Shown: positions 1-5,414 of the stretch, piece after piece | Layout of the letters: each line of letters begins with the position of its first letter | How positions within the stretch are numbered: position 1 is the stretch's first letter | Source of the DNA: JAGVMG01 sp964461105 | GTDB taxonomy: Bacteria > Chlamydiota > Chlamydiia > Chlamydiales > Rhabdochlamydiaceae | Direction: 5' to 3' | Assembly: GCA_964461105.1 (NCBI GenBank) | Contig: CAYWSY010000099.1 | Coordinates: forward strand, 1-6,995 | DNA length: 6,995 nt | The notes under the pieces: model-generated | What the model was told of the DNA's origin: nothing | Seen by the model: only the letters and a program-made list of their open reading frames with translations | Databases searched by the model: none | Translations under genes and position numbers: made by a program

Positions 1-17
1 GCGGGCACTTTCACGCG

Positions 18-56
18 AAAACTAGCACCAAGAACTTTGTTTAAAGACTACTAGTT
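18..56 (-). terminator. possible weak terminator after the oxygenase gene
   Basis: Read on the minus strand, AACTAG at the oxygenase stop codon can pair with CTAGTT 25 bases further on. A small CTTT/AAAG helix can form inside the loop, and four U residues close the 3' side. The helices are short and AT-rich and the loop is large, so this is only a weak candidate. I see no gene in positions 1-54. Confidence 0.22.
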
Positions 57-1227
57 ACAAGCAAGCTCCGGCTCTCTCCTCACTCTCCTCGTTTTCGAGG
101 CGAGTGAGCTCCGCTAAAACAGCCTCATTGGCAAGGCCTGCGTCCTTCAGGCGATTCATCGCTTTGGGGCTTGCGCGCTGTACTTCAATGAGTCGTTCCA
201 TAACGCCGCAGGTCGCTAAGTGCTCAAGCATCTCTCGAGATGCAAGTCCCAAATCGGCAAGGCGTTCTTCGAGGAGTTCCCATCTGGTGGCCTGTGCATA
301 TTTGCGGATGCCGCCTGTTTGCTCAATACATTGTGGGAGGGGATCTAAACGGTCTGCGGCTTTCGGATGGATGAAAATGACCATGGAGTACCGTTCTTGA
401 TTGCTGCCGTTGTCAATGACGCGGTGAACGCTACTTCTGAAAAACCCATTGGTCAGATTCTCGAGCATGTCTCCACCGTTAACGATAAATGCATTGTCGG
501 GAACGCGCACATCGATCCATTCCCCTTGTTTGTTTAAGACTTGCAGCCCTTCTGCTGTAGCTTTAGGTAAAATCGTAAATAGGTCGATATCAGTATGTGC
601 TGCTGCCCAGAGATGCCCTTCGGGGGGATTGGAAGGGTAATGGATGGCGCGCAAGAGGCATTCTCCGTCTCTGGTCATTTGAGTGAGGAAATCAGAGGAC
701 TCTCCAATCGCTTCAGCCATTGCTTGTTCTAAAGGGATTTTGCACACTTCGAGTGCGTTAAAAAGCGCATTCATCGGTTCTTTTAAGGGAAACGACTCTG
801 GCCAAATGTTAGGGTAGTCGCAGAGGGGATTTGTTTCACGACCGATATGGTAAAATTCTTTGAAATCTCCGAAAGAAGCTCCTTTTGCAGACTCTCCTGG
901 GATATACCCGCGCTGTCCATTGACTTTGGGATCATTTGACTGCAGTTTTGTGGTAAGGTCAAGATTGAAAAAAGTCTGTGCTTGCAAATAAGCGCCGTCG
1001 AGTACTTGAGGGTCTATGCGTGTGTTGATGACAGCAAAAAAGCCCACTTCTTGCAGAGCGTTGGAAACCTGTGAGACAAATGTGGCATGTGTATCTGGGT
1101 TGTAAAAATCATTTAGATCAACAACAGGGATTGTGGCATCAAAGAGTGTAGTTTTATTGGCGTGGGTGGAAATGCTAAAGAGAATACTGAAAAAAGCGAT
1201 TTTGAGTGCTGTGTACATCGAATGCAT
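55..1227 (-). CDS. signal-peptide-bearing 2OG-Fe(II) oxygenase, isopenicillin N synthase-like
   Basis: This 390-residue protein belongs to the non-haem iron, 2-oxoglutarate-dependent (or IPNS-type) oxygenase family. The N-terminal DIOX_N-like region (about 32-150) contains IPVVDLNDF and the EVGFFAV segment. The core has the iron ligands H211-x-D213 (HTDIDLF) and H268 (SVHRV), followed by R279-Y-S281, the RxS pair that binds the co-substrate carboxylate. All key residues are present, so an active enzyme is expected. The substrate is unknown. Two oddities stand out. Residues 1-23 form a clear signal peptide (hydrophobic ALKIAFFSILFSIS, then THA), although this family normally works in the cytosol. 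A roughly 90-residue helical tail follows the core, with a twice-repeated RLxDxGLA motif. The ATG start is supported by AAGGAG five bases upstream. That Shine-Dalgarno overlaps the TAA of the preceding kinase-like gene, so the two are probably translationally coupled. The family call is firm; reaction and location are inferred. Confidence 0.9.
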   Translation of the reverse strand: MHSMYTALKIAFFSILFSISTHANKTTLFDATIPVVDLNDFYNPDTHATFVSQVSNALQEVGFFAVINTRIDPQVLDGAYLQAQTFFNLDLTTKLQSNDPKVNGQRGYIPGESAKGASFGDFKEFYHIGRETNPLCDYPNIWPESFPLKEPMNALFNALEVCKIPLEQAMAEAIGESSDFLTQMTRDGECLLRAIHYPSNPPEGHLWAAAHTDIDLFTILPKATAEGLQVLNKQGEWIDVRVPDNAFIVNGGDMLENLTNGFFRSSVHRVIDNGSNQERYSMVIFIHPKAADRLDPLPQCIEQTGGIRKYAQATRWELLEERLADLGLASREMLEHLATCGVMERLIEVQRASPKAMNRLKDAGLANEAVLAELTRLENEESEERAGACL

Positions 1228-1236
1228 TGAAACTCC

Positions 1237-2139
1237 TTATAAGTGATTCATGACCTCGTGCAATTGCTTTTGAAAACAAGGGTGGAGCTCGGGATAGGTT
1301 TTAACAATCCATTGCTCGAGCCTTCGTGTTTGACGCAAGAGAGTCTCTCTGCCGATTTTTGGGTTTTTAAGTGCTTCATTTCTTGAGTAAGATCCAAGGT
1401 CAATTTCAATTGCTTTTCCTTTAAGAAAGCCACAATTGCGACGGATATTTGGATCTCGATCTTCGATGCCACGCTGGCACCGTTCTGCGATGAGCTCAAG
1501 TAATGATTTCAAGCTGCGCTCTGCTTCAGCAAGGTTACCCTCTTTTTTTAAGCGTCGAAACCTTTCATAGGGTAACTCTGCTTTTTTTTGAAGAGCAAAA
1601 TCAGTGTGATCCAAATCGATTTGATGCGCGATATTGAGCTTGTCAATGAGGGTGAGCGTGCGTTTAAAATGGGAGGTTTTATTGAGATGGAGGTAGATGA
1701 GGCCTGTGCGCTCTTTGAAGAGGTCATAAGCCAAGGTGCAGCTGCCAAAAAAATGGGAGAGTTTATCTCTTTGAGATTGTGTGAATTGTTTTAGGATCAT
1801 GTGGAAATTACGGGGAAGAGGAACGTGATCGATCCAAGAAAAGGAGCGCATATGATGATGTTTGAAGACTTTAAGGACAGTGGTTCCGTCTGCGCTTATG
1901 AAGATGTAGGATTGACCGCCGTAGCTATAAAAATGATAAGGTTGATTTAAGAGAAGGTCTACTTCAGCTTGATTTTTGGGATCAAGCGACTCGACATCCC
2001 ATTCTGGATGGAAGGAGTGATCAGAGGCAATTTTCCAGACAGTGAAGCCTCCTGTTTGTTTATGGCAAAAGCGCGCTGATGCATAAAATCCAAGAGCAAA
2101 CAAGATAAAGAACAAGAGATGTGATCGAATGAATTTCAA
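1237..2139 (-). CDS. membrane-anchored hypothetical protein with degenerate kinase-like motifs
   Basis: I do not recognise a named function. With the TTG start at 2139 the protein has 300 residues. It begins with a basic n-region and one hydrophobic segment (about 7-24, HLLFFILFALGFY), so it is a signal-anchored or exported protein. The rest carries a kinase-fold pattern: a glycine-containing YSYGGQSYIF strand pair (about 71-80), VLKVFK with candidate ATP-binding K90, a catalytic-loop-like DRDPNIRRNCG (about 227-237), and IEIDLG (D247) resembling the metal-binding DFG. The HRD histidine is replaced, so activity is uncertain. Start choice: an ATG at 2172 would add 11 residues, but its A is the discriminator base of tRNA-Ala and it has no Shine-Dalgarno. 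The TTG has AGGG seven bases upstream. An open frame running further into the tRNA (to 2241) is spurious. From memory, similar proteins recur as hypotheticals in environmental chlamydiae. The gene lies between tRNA-Ala and the oxygenase. Confidence 0.75.
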   Translation of the reverse strand: MKFIRSHLLFFILFALGFYASARFCHKQTGGFTVWKIASDHSFHPEWDVESLDPKNQAEVDLLLNQPYHFYSYGGQSYIFISADGTTVLKVFKHHHMRSFSWIDHVPLPRNFHMILKQFTQSQRDKLSHFFGSCTLAYDLFKERTGLIYLHLNKTSHFKRTLTLIDKLNIAHQIDLDHTDFALQKKAELPYERFRRLKKEGNLAEAERSLKSLLELIAERCQRGIEDRDPNIRRNCGFLKGKAIEIDLGSYSRNEALKNPKIGRETLLRQTRRLEQWIVKTYPELHPCFQKQLHEVMNHL

Positions 2140-2171
2140 TCGGAGGCCCTGAATACAAAACCAATTATTCA

Positions 2172-2244
2172 TGGAGTGTAGCGGGATCGAACCGCTGACC
2201 TCAACAATGCCATCGTTGCGCTCTACCAACTGAGCTAACACCCC
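2172..2244 (-). tRNA. tRNA-Ala (anticodon GGC)
   Basis: The minus strand folds into a full cloverleaf of 73 nucleotides. The acceptor stem GGGGTGT/ACACTCC contains the G3-U70 wobble pair that identifies alanine tRNAs. The D arm is GCTC-AGTTGGTA-GAGC, the anticodon stem CAACG/TGTTG has loop ATGGCAT, and the T arm is AGCGG-TTCGATC-CCGCT. The anticodon GGC lies at 2209-2211 and reads GCC/GCU. The discriminator base is A73. CCA is not encoded, because the next bases are T and G, so it must be added by the CCA enzyme. The gene's last base is the A of a possible ATG for the following protein gene. Confidence 0.96.
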
Positions 2245-2257
2245 AAATCGGGCGGAT

Positions 2258-2285
2258 TTTATCGGTTTCTAGAGATTTGTTCCAA
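2258..2285 (-). promoter_or_regulatory. sigma-70/sigma-66 type promoter of tRNA-Ala
   Basis: On the minus strand, a -35-like TTGGAA (2280-2285) is followed after 16 bases by a -10-like GATAAA (2258-2263). A shifted reading, ATAAAA, gives 17 bases. Each hexamer matches the consensus at four of six positions. The -10 lies 13 bases from the first base of the tRNA, and the discriminator region is GC-rich (CCGCCCG), as is usual for stable-RNA promoters under stringent or growth-rate control. It probably also drives the two downstream protein genes, since I found no other promoter between them. Confidence 0.5.
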
Positions 2286-2354
2286 GAGGAAAATAGTAGC
2301 GCTGATACTTGAAGATGGTTAAAATTAAATTAACAGTATGACGTGGAGCGTAGC

Positions 2355-3551
2355 ATGAGTTTTTTCCAAGATGTTCCTTTAGCCCCGCCTGATCCTATCT
2401 TGGGCCTTACTGCAGCTTTTAATAACGACTCCCGTTTGACTAAAGTCAACTTGGGAGTGGGGCTGTACAAGGGAGAGGATTTAAGTTGCTCGGTCATGGC
2501 GTGTGTGAAAGAAGCTGAACATGCGTTGATACAGTTTGAAAAAAACAAAGAGTATGCTCCCATTGATGGGGATGATCATTATCTCGCTAAAATTGGCGAA
2601 CTTGTGTTTGGTGCTGAATTTTGGGGAAGGGAATACGAACGGATCTGTAGCGCTCAGGCTGTAGGAGGGACAGGAGCGCTCCGCATCGGTGCTGCATTTA
2701 TTAAACAAGAGATCCCTGCAGTCGTTTACATTTCCCATCCGACTTGGCCCAATCACGCTGGGGTTTTTCGAGGAGTTGGACTTCAAGTGGAAAATTATCC
2801 CTATTACGATATAGGGCGTCACCGTTTGCAGTTTGAGTTGATGAAGGAATATTTAAATGCGCTTCCAGAGAAGAGTGTGGTTCTCTTGCATGCATCCTGC
2901 CATAATCCAACGGGCGTTGACCTTAGTGTGTCAGAGTGGAATGAACTAGCTGAGATTTTCCAACGCAAAGGATTGCTTCCTTTTTTTGATTGCGCCTATC
3001 AAGGGTTTGGCATTTCCCTTTCTGAGGATGTGCGTGCGATTCGCACGTTTGCTGCAAAAGGGATGGAGCTTTTCGTTGCTTACTCGAATTCAAAAAATTT
3101 TTCCCTCTATGGTGAGCGGATTGGTGCGTTGTTTATAGTGACGCCTTCAAATGAAATCAGGCAAAAGGTGTCGAGTCGATTGAAACAGATCATTCGTGTT
3201 GATTATTCCAATCCCCCGATTCATGGATCTAGAATCGTAGCGCATGTGTTAAGTGATGTCCTGCTGCGTGGCGTATGGGAACAAGAATTGCATGCGATGC
3301 GCCAGAGGATTCAAACGATGCGGCATCAATTGGTTCAAAGATTAACAAGTCAGAAGAGTTCATTTGACTTTAGTTATCTCAGTGAATGTAAAGGGATGTT
3401 TTGTTATAGTGGATTGAAAAAAGAGCATGTGGAGCGGATGAGAGCGGAATTTGGGATTTATATGACCACAGATGGAAGGATCAATGTGTGTGGACTTAAT
3501 CGAGCGAATCTTGATCTCGTTTCCCACGCAATTCTTGCGGTGATGCAGTGA
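2355..3551 (+). CDS. tyrB: aspartate / aromatic amino acid aminotransferase (class I, PLP-dependent)
   Basis: This 398-residue cytosolic enzyme moves an amino group between aspartate or aromatic amino acids and 2-oxoglutarate, using pyridoxal phosphate. The sequence follows E. coli AspC/TyrB along its full length, from PPDPILGLTAAF and KVNLGVGLYK near the start. Key residues with this start are N184 (CHNPTG), D212 (DCAYQGF) contacting the pyridine nitrogen, the Schiff-base lysine K247 (SNSKNFSLYGER), R281 in IIRVDYSNPP (equivalent to R292, dicarboxylate specificity) and R375 in GRINVCGL (equivalent to R386, alpha-carboxylate). All are intact. The ATG at 2355 is preferred because GGAG ends seven bases upstream. 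An upstream in-frame GTG at 2343 would add four residues but overlaps that Shine-Dalgarno. The stop overlaps the mreC start. No convincing promoter is visible in 2286-2354. The choice between tyrB and aspC cannot be made from sequence alone; I use the name applied to the chlamydial gene. Confidence 0.95.
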   Translation: MSFFQDVPLAPPDPILGLTAAFNNDSRLTKVNLGVGLYKGEDLSCSVMACVKEAEHALIQFEKNKEYAPIDGDDHYLAKIGELVFGAEFWGREYERICSAQAVGGTGALRIGAAFIKQEIPAVVYISHPTWPNHAGVFRGVGLQVENYPYYDIGRHRLQFELMKEYLNALPEKSVVLLHASCHNPTGVDLSVSEWNELAEIFQRKGLLPFFDCAYQGFGISLSEDVRAIRTFAAKGMELFVAYSNSKNFSLYGERIGALFIVTPSNEIRQKVSSRLKQIIRVDYSNPPIHGSRIVAHVLSDVLLRGVWEQELHAMRQRIQTMRHQLVQRLTSQKSSFDFSYLSECKGMFCYSGLKKEHVERMRAEFGIYMTTDGRINVCGLNRANLDLVSHAILAVMQ

Positions 3552-4705
3552 AAAAAATGAGTTATCGTCCCTTTTTGTTGTTGGCCCTCTTGCTCTTTTC
3601 TCTAATGAGTCTGTCTCAAGGAGCTTCAGACAGCGTCCGGTCCGTTGCGATCAGCTCTGTGGCTCCCTGTTGGCGAGGATTGCACATTTTAAAAGAAAAG
3701 GCGCTGTTTGTGCTCACGTTGCCTACGGTAGGAAATGGTCAAGCTTCCTTAGCTGCAGAACAAGAGTTGGAAAAGCTAAAACAAGAAAACATTTTGTTGC
3801 GCTCTCAACTTGATCATGTTCGGGAATATCTTATTTTTGAAGATCGCATCAATGTGCAGTTTGAAAGGATGAAAGCGCTATCAACGAGAGCGGGCGCAGA
3901 CGGCTCATTAAAAGAGCTGATGATACGTAAACATCAAGAGTTCTCAGCCCATCTCGAATTGTGTTTACAAGCAATTCCGGCTCAAGTGGTTTTTCGTGAG
4001 CCCTCGTCATGGAGTTCTTCAATGTGGATTAATGTGGGGGAACGAGATAATCAAGCAATTGGGAAGGTAGTGATTGCTAAGAATAGTCCAGTTATTGTGG
4101 GAACCAGCATTGTGGGTGTGGTGGAGTCTGTGGGAGTTAGTAAAAGTCGCGTGAGGCTTGTGACTGATTCGAGGCTGAATCCTGCCGTGCGTGTTGTAAG
4201 AGGGGGAGAACAGAATCGCTTTTTATTAGAGCATCTTGATCCTTTGCTATTTACCTTAGAGGGCCGAGATGATTTAAAGGGGTTAACTGCTGATCTAATG
4301 CATCTTAAAGAGTCGCTCGATCTAGAAGCTCAAGAAAATTATTTGGCCAAGGGAGAGTTGTCTGGTTCGAGCAGGCCTCTTTGGAGAACGCGCGGTCAAG
4401 TGCTTCGTGGGATTGGCTTTAATTATGATTTTGCCGATCGGGAAGGGCCCGCGCGCGATCTGCGTTCAGGGGCTCCTTCTGACAGAAATTCAAAAAAAGA
4501 AGTGACATCTATTTTAAAGCTTGGCGATTTGCTTGTGACAACGGGTTTAGATGGTGTTTTTCCGGCTGGATTTCGAGTTGCAGTTGTGTCTAAAATGCAG
4601 AGGCTAAAAGAAGGGGCTTCTTCCTATGAAATTGAAGCCATTTCTACTGCGGGTGATCTTGATGGATTAAGCCATGTATTTGTTTTGCCTCCTGTATCAT
4701 ATTGA
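3548..4705 (+). CDS. mreC: rod shape-determining protein MreC
   Basis: MreC is the single-pass inner-membrane scaffold that links MreB to the peptidoglycan synthases in the periplasm. In chlamydiae the MreB system serves cell division. This 385-residue protein has a short basic N-terminus, a membrane segment (about 8-22), a coiled coil (about 67-110, EQELEKLKQENILLRSQL) used for dimerisation, and two beta-barrel domains. The first runs about 144-218 (IPAQVVFREP, INVGERDNQAIGKVV, IVGVVESVG, VRLVTDSR). The second runs about 320-380 (LGDLLVTTGLDGVFPAGFRVAVV, close to the MreC GD-vvTSG-fP-G signature). Between them lies a loop of about 100 residues, longer than I would expect for the family. The GTG start overlaps the aminotransferase TGA as GTGA. 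It has no clear Shine-Dalgarno, so coupled re-initiation is likely. An ATG nine bases downstream is an alternative start. Confidence 0.88.
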   Translation: MKKMSYRPFLLLALLLFSLMSLSQGASDSVRSVAISSVAPCWRGLHILKEKALFVLTLPTVGNGQASLAAEQELEKLKQENILLRSQLDHVREYLIFEDRINVQFERMKALSTRAGADGSLKELMIRKHQEFSAHLELCLQAIPAQVVFREPSSWSSSMWINVGERDNQAIGKVVIAKNSPVIVGTSIVGVVESVGVSKSRVRLVTDSRLNPAVRVVRGGEQNRFLLEHLDPLLFTLEGRDDLKGLTADLMHLKESLDLEAQENYLAKGELSGSSRPLWRTRGQVLRGIGFNYDFADREGPARDLRSGAPSDRNSKKEVTSILKLGDLLVTTGLDGVFPAGFRVAVVSKMQRLKEGASSYEIEAISTAGDLDGLSHVFVLPPVSY

Positions 4706-4713
4706 GTTTATGT

Positions 4714-4742
4714 TTGCGAAAATTCCTATAGACTTTTAAGAT
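4714..4742 (+). promoter_or_regulatory. candidate promoter of the acidic repeat gene
   Basis: TTGCGA (4714-4719) and TAAGAT (4737-4742) are 17 bases apart, each matching the sigma-70 consensus at four of six positions. They lie just after the mreC stop. A transcript starting near 4749 would have a leader of about 80 bases. The match is moderate, and read-through from mreC cannot be excluded because I see no intrinsic terminator between the genes. Confidence 0.35.
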
Positions 4743-4754
4743 GTCTCAAAACCG

Positions 4755-4796
4755 CCTCAATAGCCCTTATGGATAGCATGGGCCAAGAAGTTGAGG
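4755..4796 (+). promoter_or_regulatory. nested stem-loop in the leader of the acidic repeat gene
   Basis: CCTCAA (4755-4760) is complementary to TTGAGG (4791-4796). Inside it, GCCC (4763-4766) pairs with GGGC (4780-4783), and ATG (4769-4771) with CAT (4777-4779), leaving a GATAG loop and a TT bulge. No U-tract follows, so it does not look like an intrinsic terminator of mreC. It lies in the presumed 5' leader, about 20 bases upstream of the Shine-Dalgarno, and could affect mRNA stability or translation. No known riboswitch class is recognised. Confidence 0.35.
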
Positions 4797-4829
4797 GTAA
4801 GTTAATGTGAAAAAAAATGGAGATTTGAC

Positions 4830-5357
4830 ATGCGCAAGAATATTTGGGTTCTTTTGACAGCTGCCCTTTCCTTAAATGTTGCTGTTTTTGCTGACGCTCA
4901 AGAGGGAGATGAGACAACACAAGAGAATGCAATTTTAGTTGCTGATGAAAGTGAAGAGACAAAAGAAGATTCACTCTTTGCAACTGATGCAGACGAAGAA
5001 GAAACAAATGGTTCTTTGGCAGCTTCTGATGACGAGGAAGAGTCAAGAGAAGATGCTCTATTTGCTTGTGATGAAGAAGAAACAAATGGTTCTTTAGTAG
5101 CTTCCGATGACAGCGAAGAGACAAAAGAAGATTCACTCTTTGCAGCCGATGCAGACGAAGAAGAAACAAATGGTTCTTTAGTAGCATCTGATGACAGCGA
5201 AGAGACAAAAGAAGATTCACTCTTTGCAGCCGATGCAGACGAAGAAGAAACAAATGGTTCTTTAGTAGCATCTGATGACAGCGAAGAGACAAAAGAAGAT
5301 TCACTCTTTGCAGCTGATGCAGACGAAGAAGAAACAACTTCAAGCTTGATTGGTTAA
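4830..5357 (+). CDS. exported acidic tandem-repeat protein, function unknown
   Basis: I do not recognise this 175-residue protein. It starts with a standard signal peptide (MRKNIWVLLTAALSLNVAVFADA) with likely cleavage near VFA or ADA, at about residues 21-23. The mature part consists almost entirely of a repeated 28-residue unit: EEETNGSLVASDDS, then EETKEDSLFAADAD. It comprises one degenerate early copy, one 26-residue variant copy, three essentially identical copies and a partial copy, ending TTSSLIG. Each unit has 11 acidic residues and one lysine, so the mature protein is strongly negative and probably disordered. Only one cysteine is present after the signal. The ATG is supported by TGGAG with about seven bases of spacing. 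Cation binding, periplasmic buffering or a surface or secreted role are all possible but unproven. A strong terminator follows. It is unlikely to be a chance frame, given the signal peptide, the ribosome binding site and purely synonymous changes between repeats. Confidence 0.75.
   Translation: MRKNIWVLLTAALSLNVAVFADAQEGDETTQENAILVADESEETKEDSLFATDADEEETNGSLAASDDEEESREDALFACDEEETNGSLVASDDSEETKEDSLFAADADEEETNGSLVASDDSEETKEDSLFAADADEEETNGSLVASDDSEETKEDSLFAADADEEETTSSLIG
4995..5338 (+). repeat. in-frame 84-bp tandem repeat inside the acidic protein gene
   Basis: Units begin at 4995 (78 bp, divergent), 5073, 5157 and 5241 (84 bp each), with a 14-bp partial copy at 5325. The units at 5073 and 5157 differ at two bases, and those at 5157 and 5241 at one. 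All three changes are at third codon positions and leave the protein unchanged. The divergent first unit and the near-identical later ones suggest recent expansion by slippage or unequal recombination. The copy number could vary between strains, always keeping the frame. Confidence 0.92.
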
Positions 5358-5387
5358 TGATTACTTGATCATAGGTTGAGTGAACAC

Positions 5388-5414
5388 AAAGGCCTCGCTA
5401 GATGCGAGGCCTTT
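5388..5414. terminator. bidirectional terminator hairpin between converging genes
   Basis: AAAGGCCTCGC (5388-5398) and GCGAGGCCTTT (5404-5414) form a perfect 11-bp stem with the five-base loop TAGAT. On the plus strand CTTTCTTTAT follows, which suits termination of the acidic repeat gene. On the minus strand the stem ends in TTTGTGTT, which suits termination of the transferase gene. The last codons of the minus-strand gene lie in one arm, and its TAG stop straddles the loop. Confidence 0.85.

Noticed and set aside
104..640. Plus-strand open frames opposite the oxygenase gene
   Set aside because: They have Ser/Arg-rich, low-complexity translations with no family motifs and lie fully antisense to a gene with complete catalytic residues.
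1588..1794. Plus-strand 68-codon frame opposite the kinase-like gene
   Set aside because: No recognisable domain, and it is fully covered by the opposite gene.
2140..2241. N-terminal extension of the kinase-like gene into the tRNA
   Set aside because: The first 23 codons translate the tRNA-Ala cloverleaf, so the open frame is accidental there.
2172..2244. tRNA-Ala as an integration site for a genomic island
   Set aside because: No integrase and no repeated copy of the tRNA 3' end are visible in the window; the neighbouring tyrB-mreC block looks like core chromosome.
2343..2354. GTG start for the aminotransferase four codons upstream
   Set aside because: It overlaps the GGAG that serves the ATG at 2355, and family proteins begin close to that ATG.
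4726..5343. A 205-codon minus-strand open frame rich in Leu, Arg and His repeats
   Set aside because: It is the complement of the acidic tandem repeats; the plus-strand frame has a signal peptide, a Shine-Dalgarno and only synonymous changes between copies.
4830..5357. CRISPR array or mobile-element repeats
   Set aside because: Units are contiguous without spacers, in frame within one coding sequence, and no cas or transposase genes are nearby.
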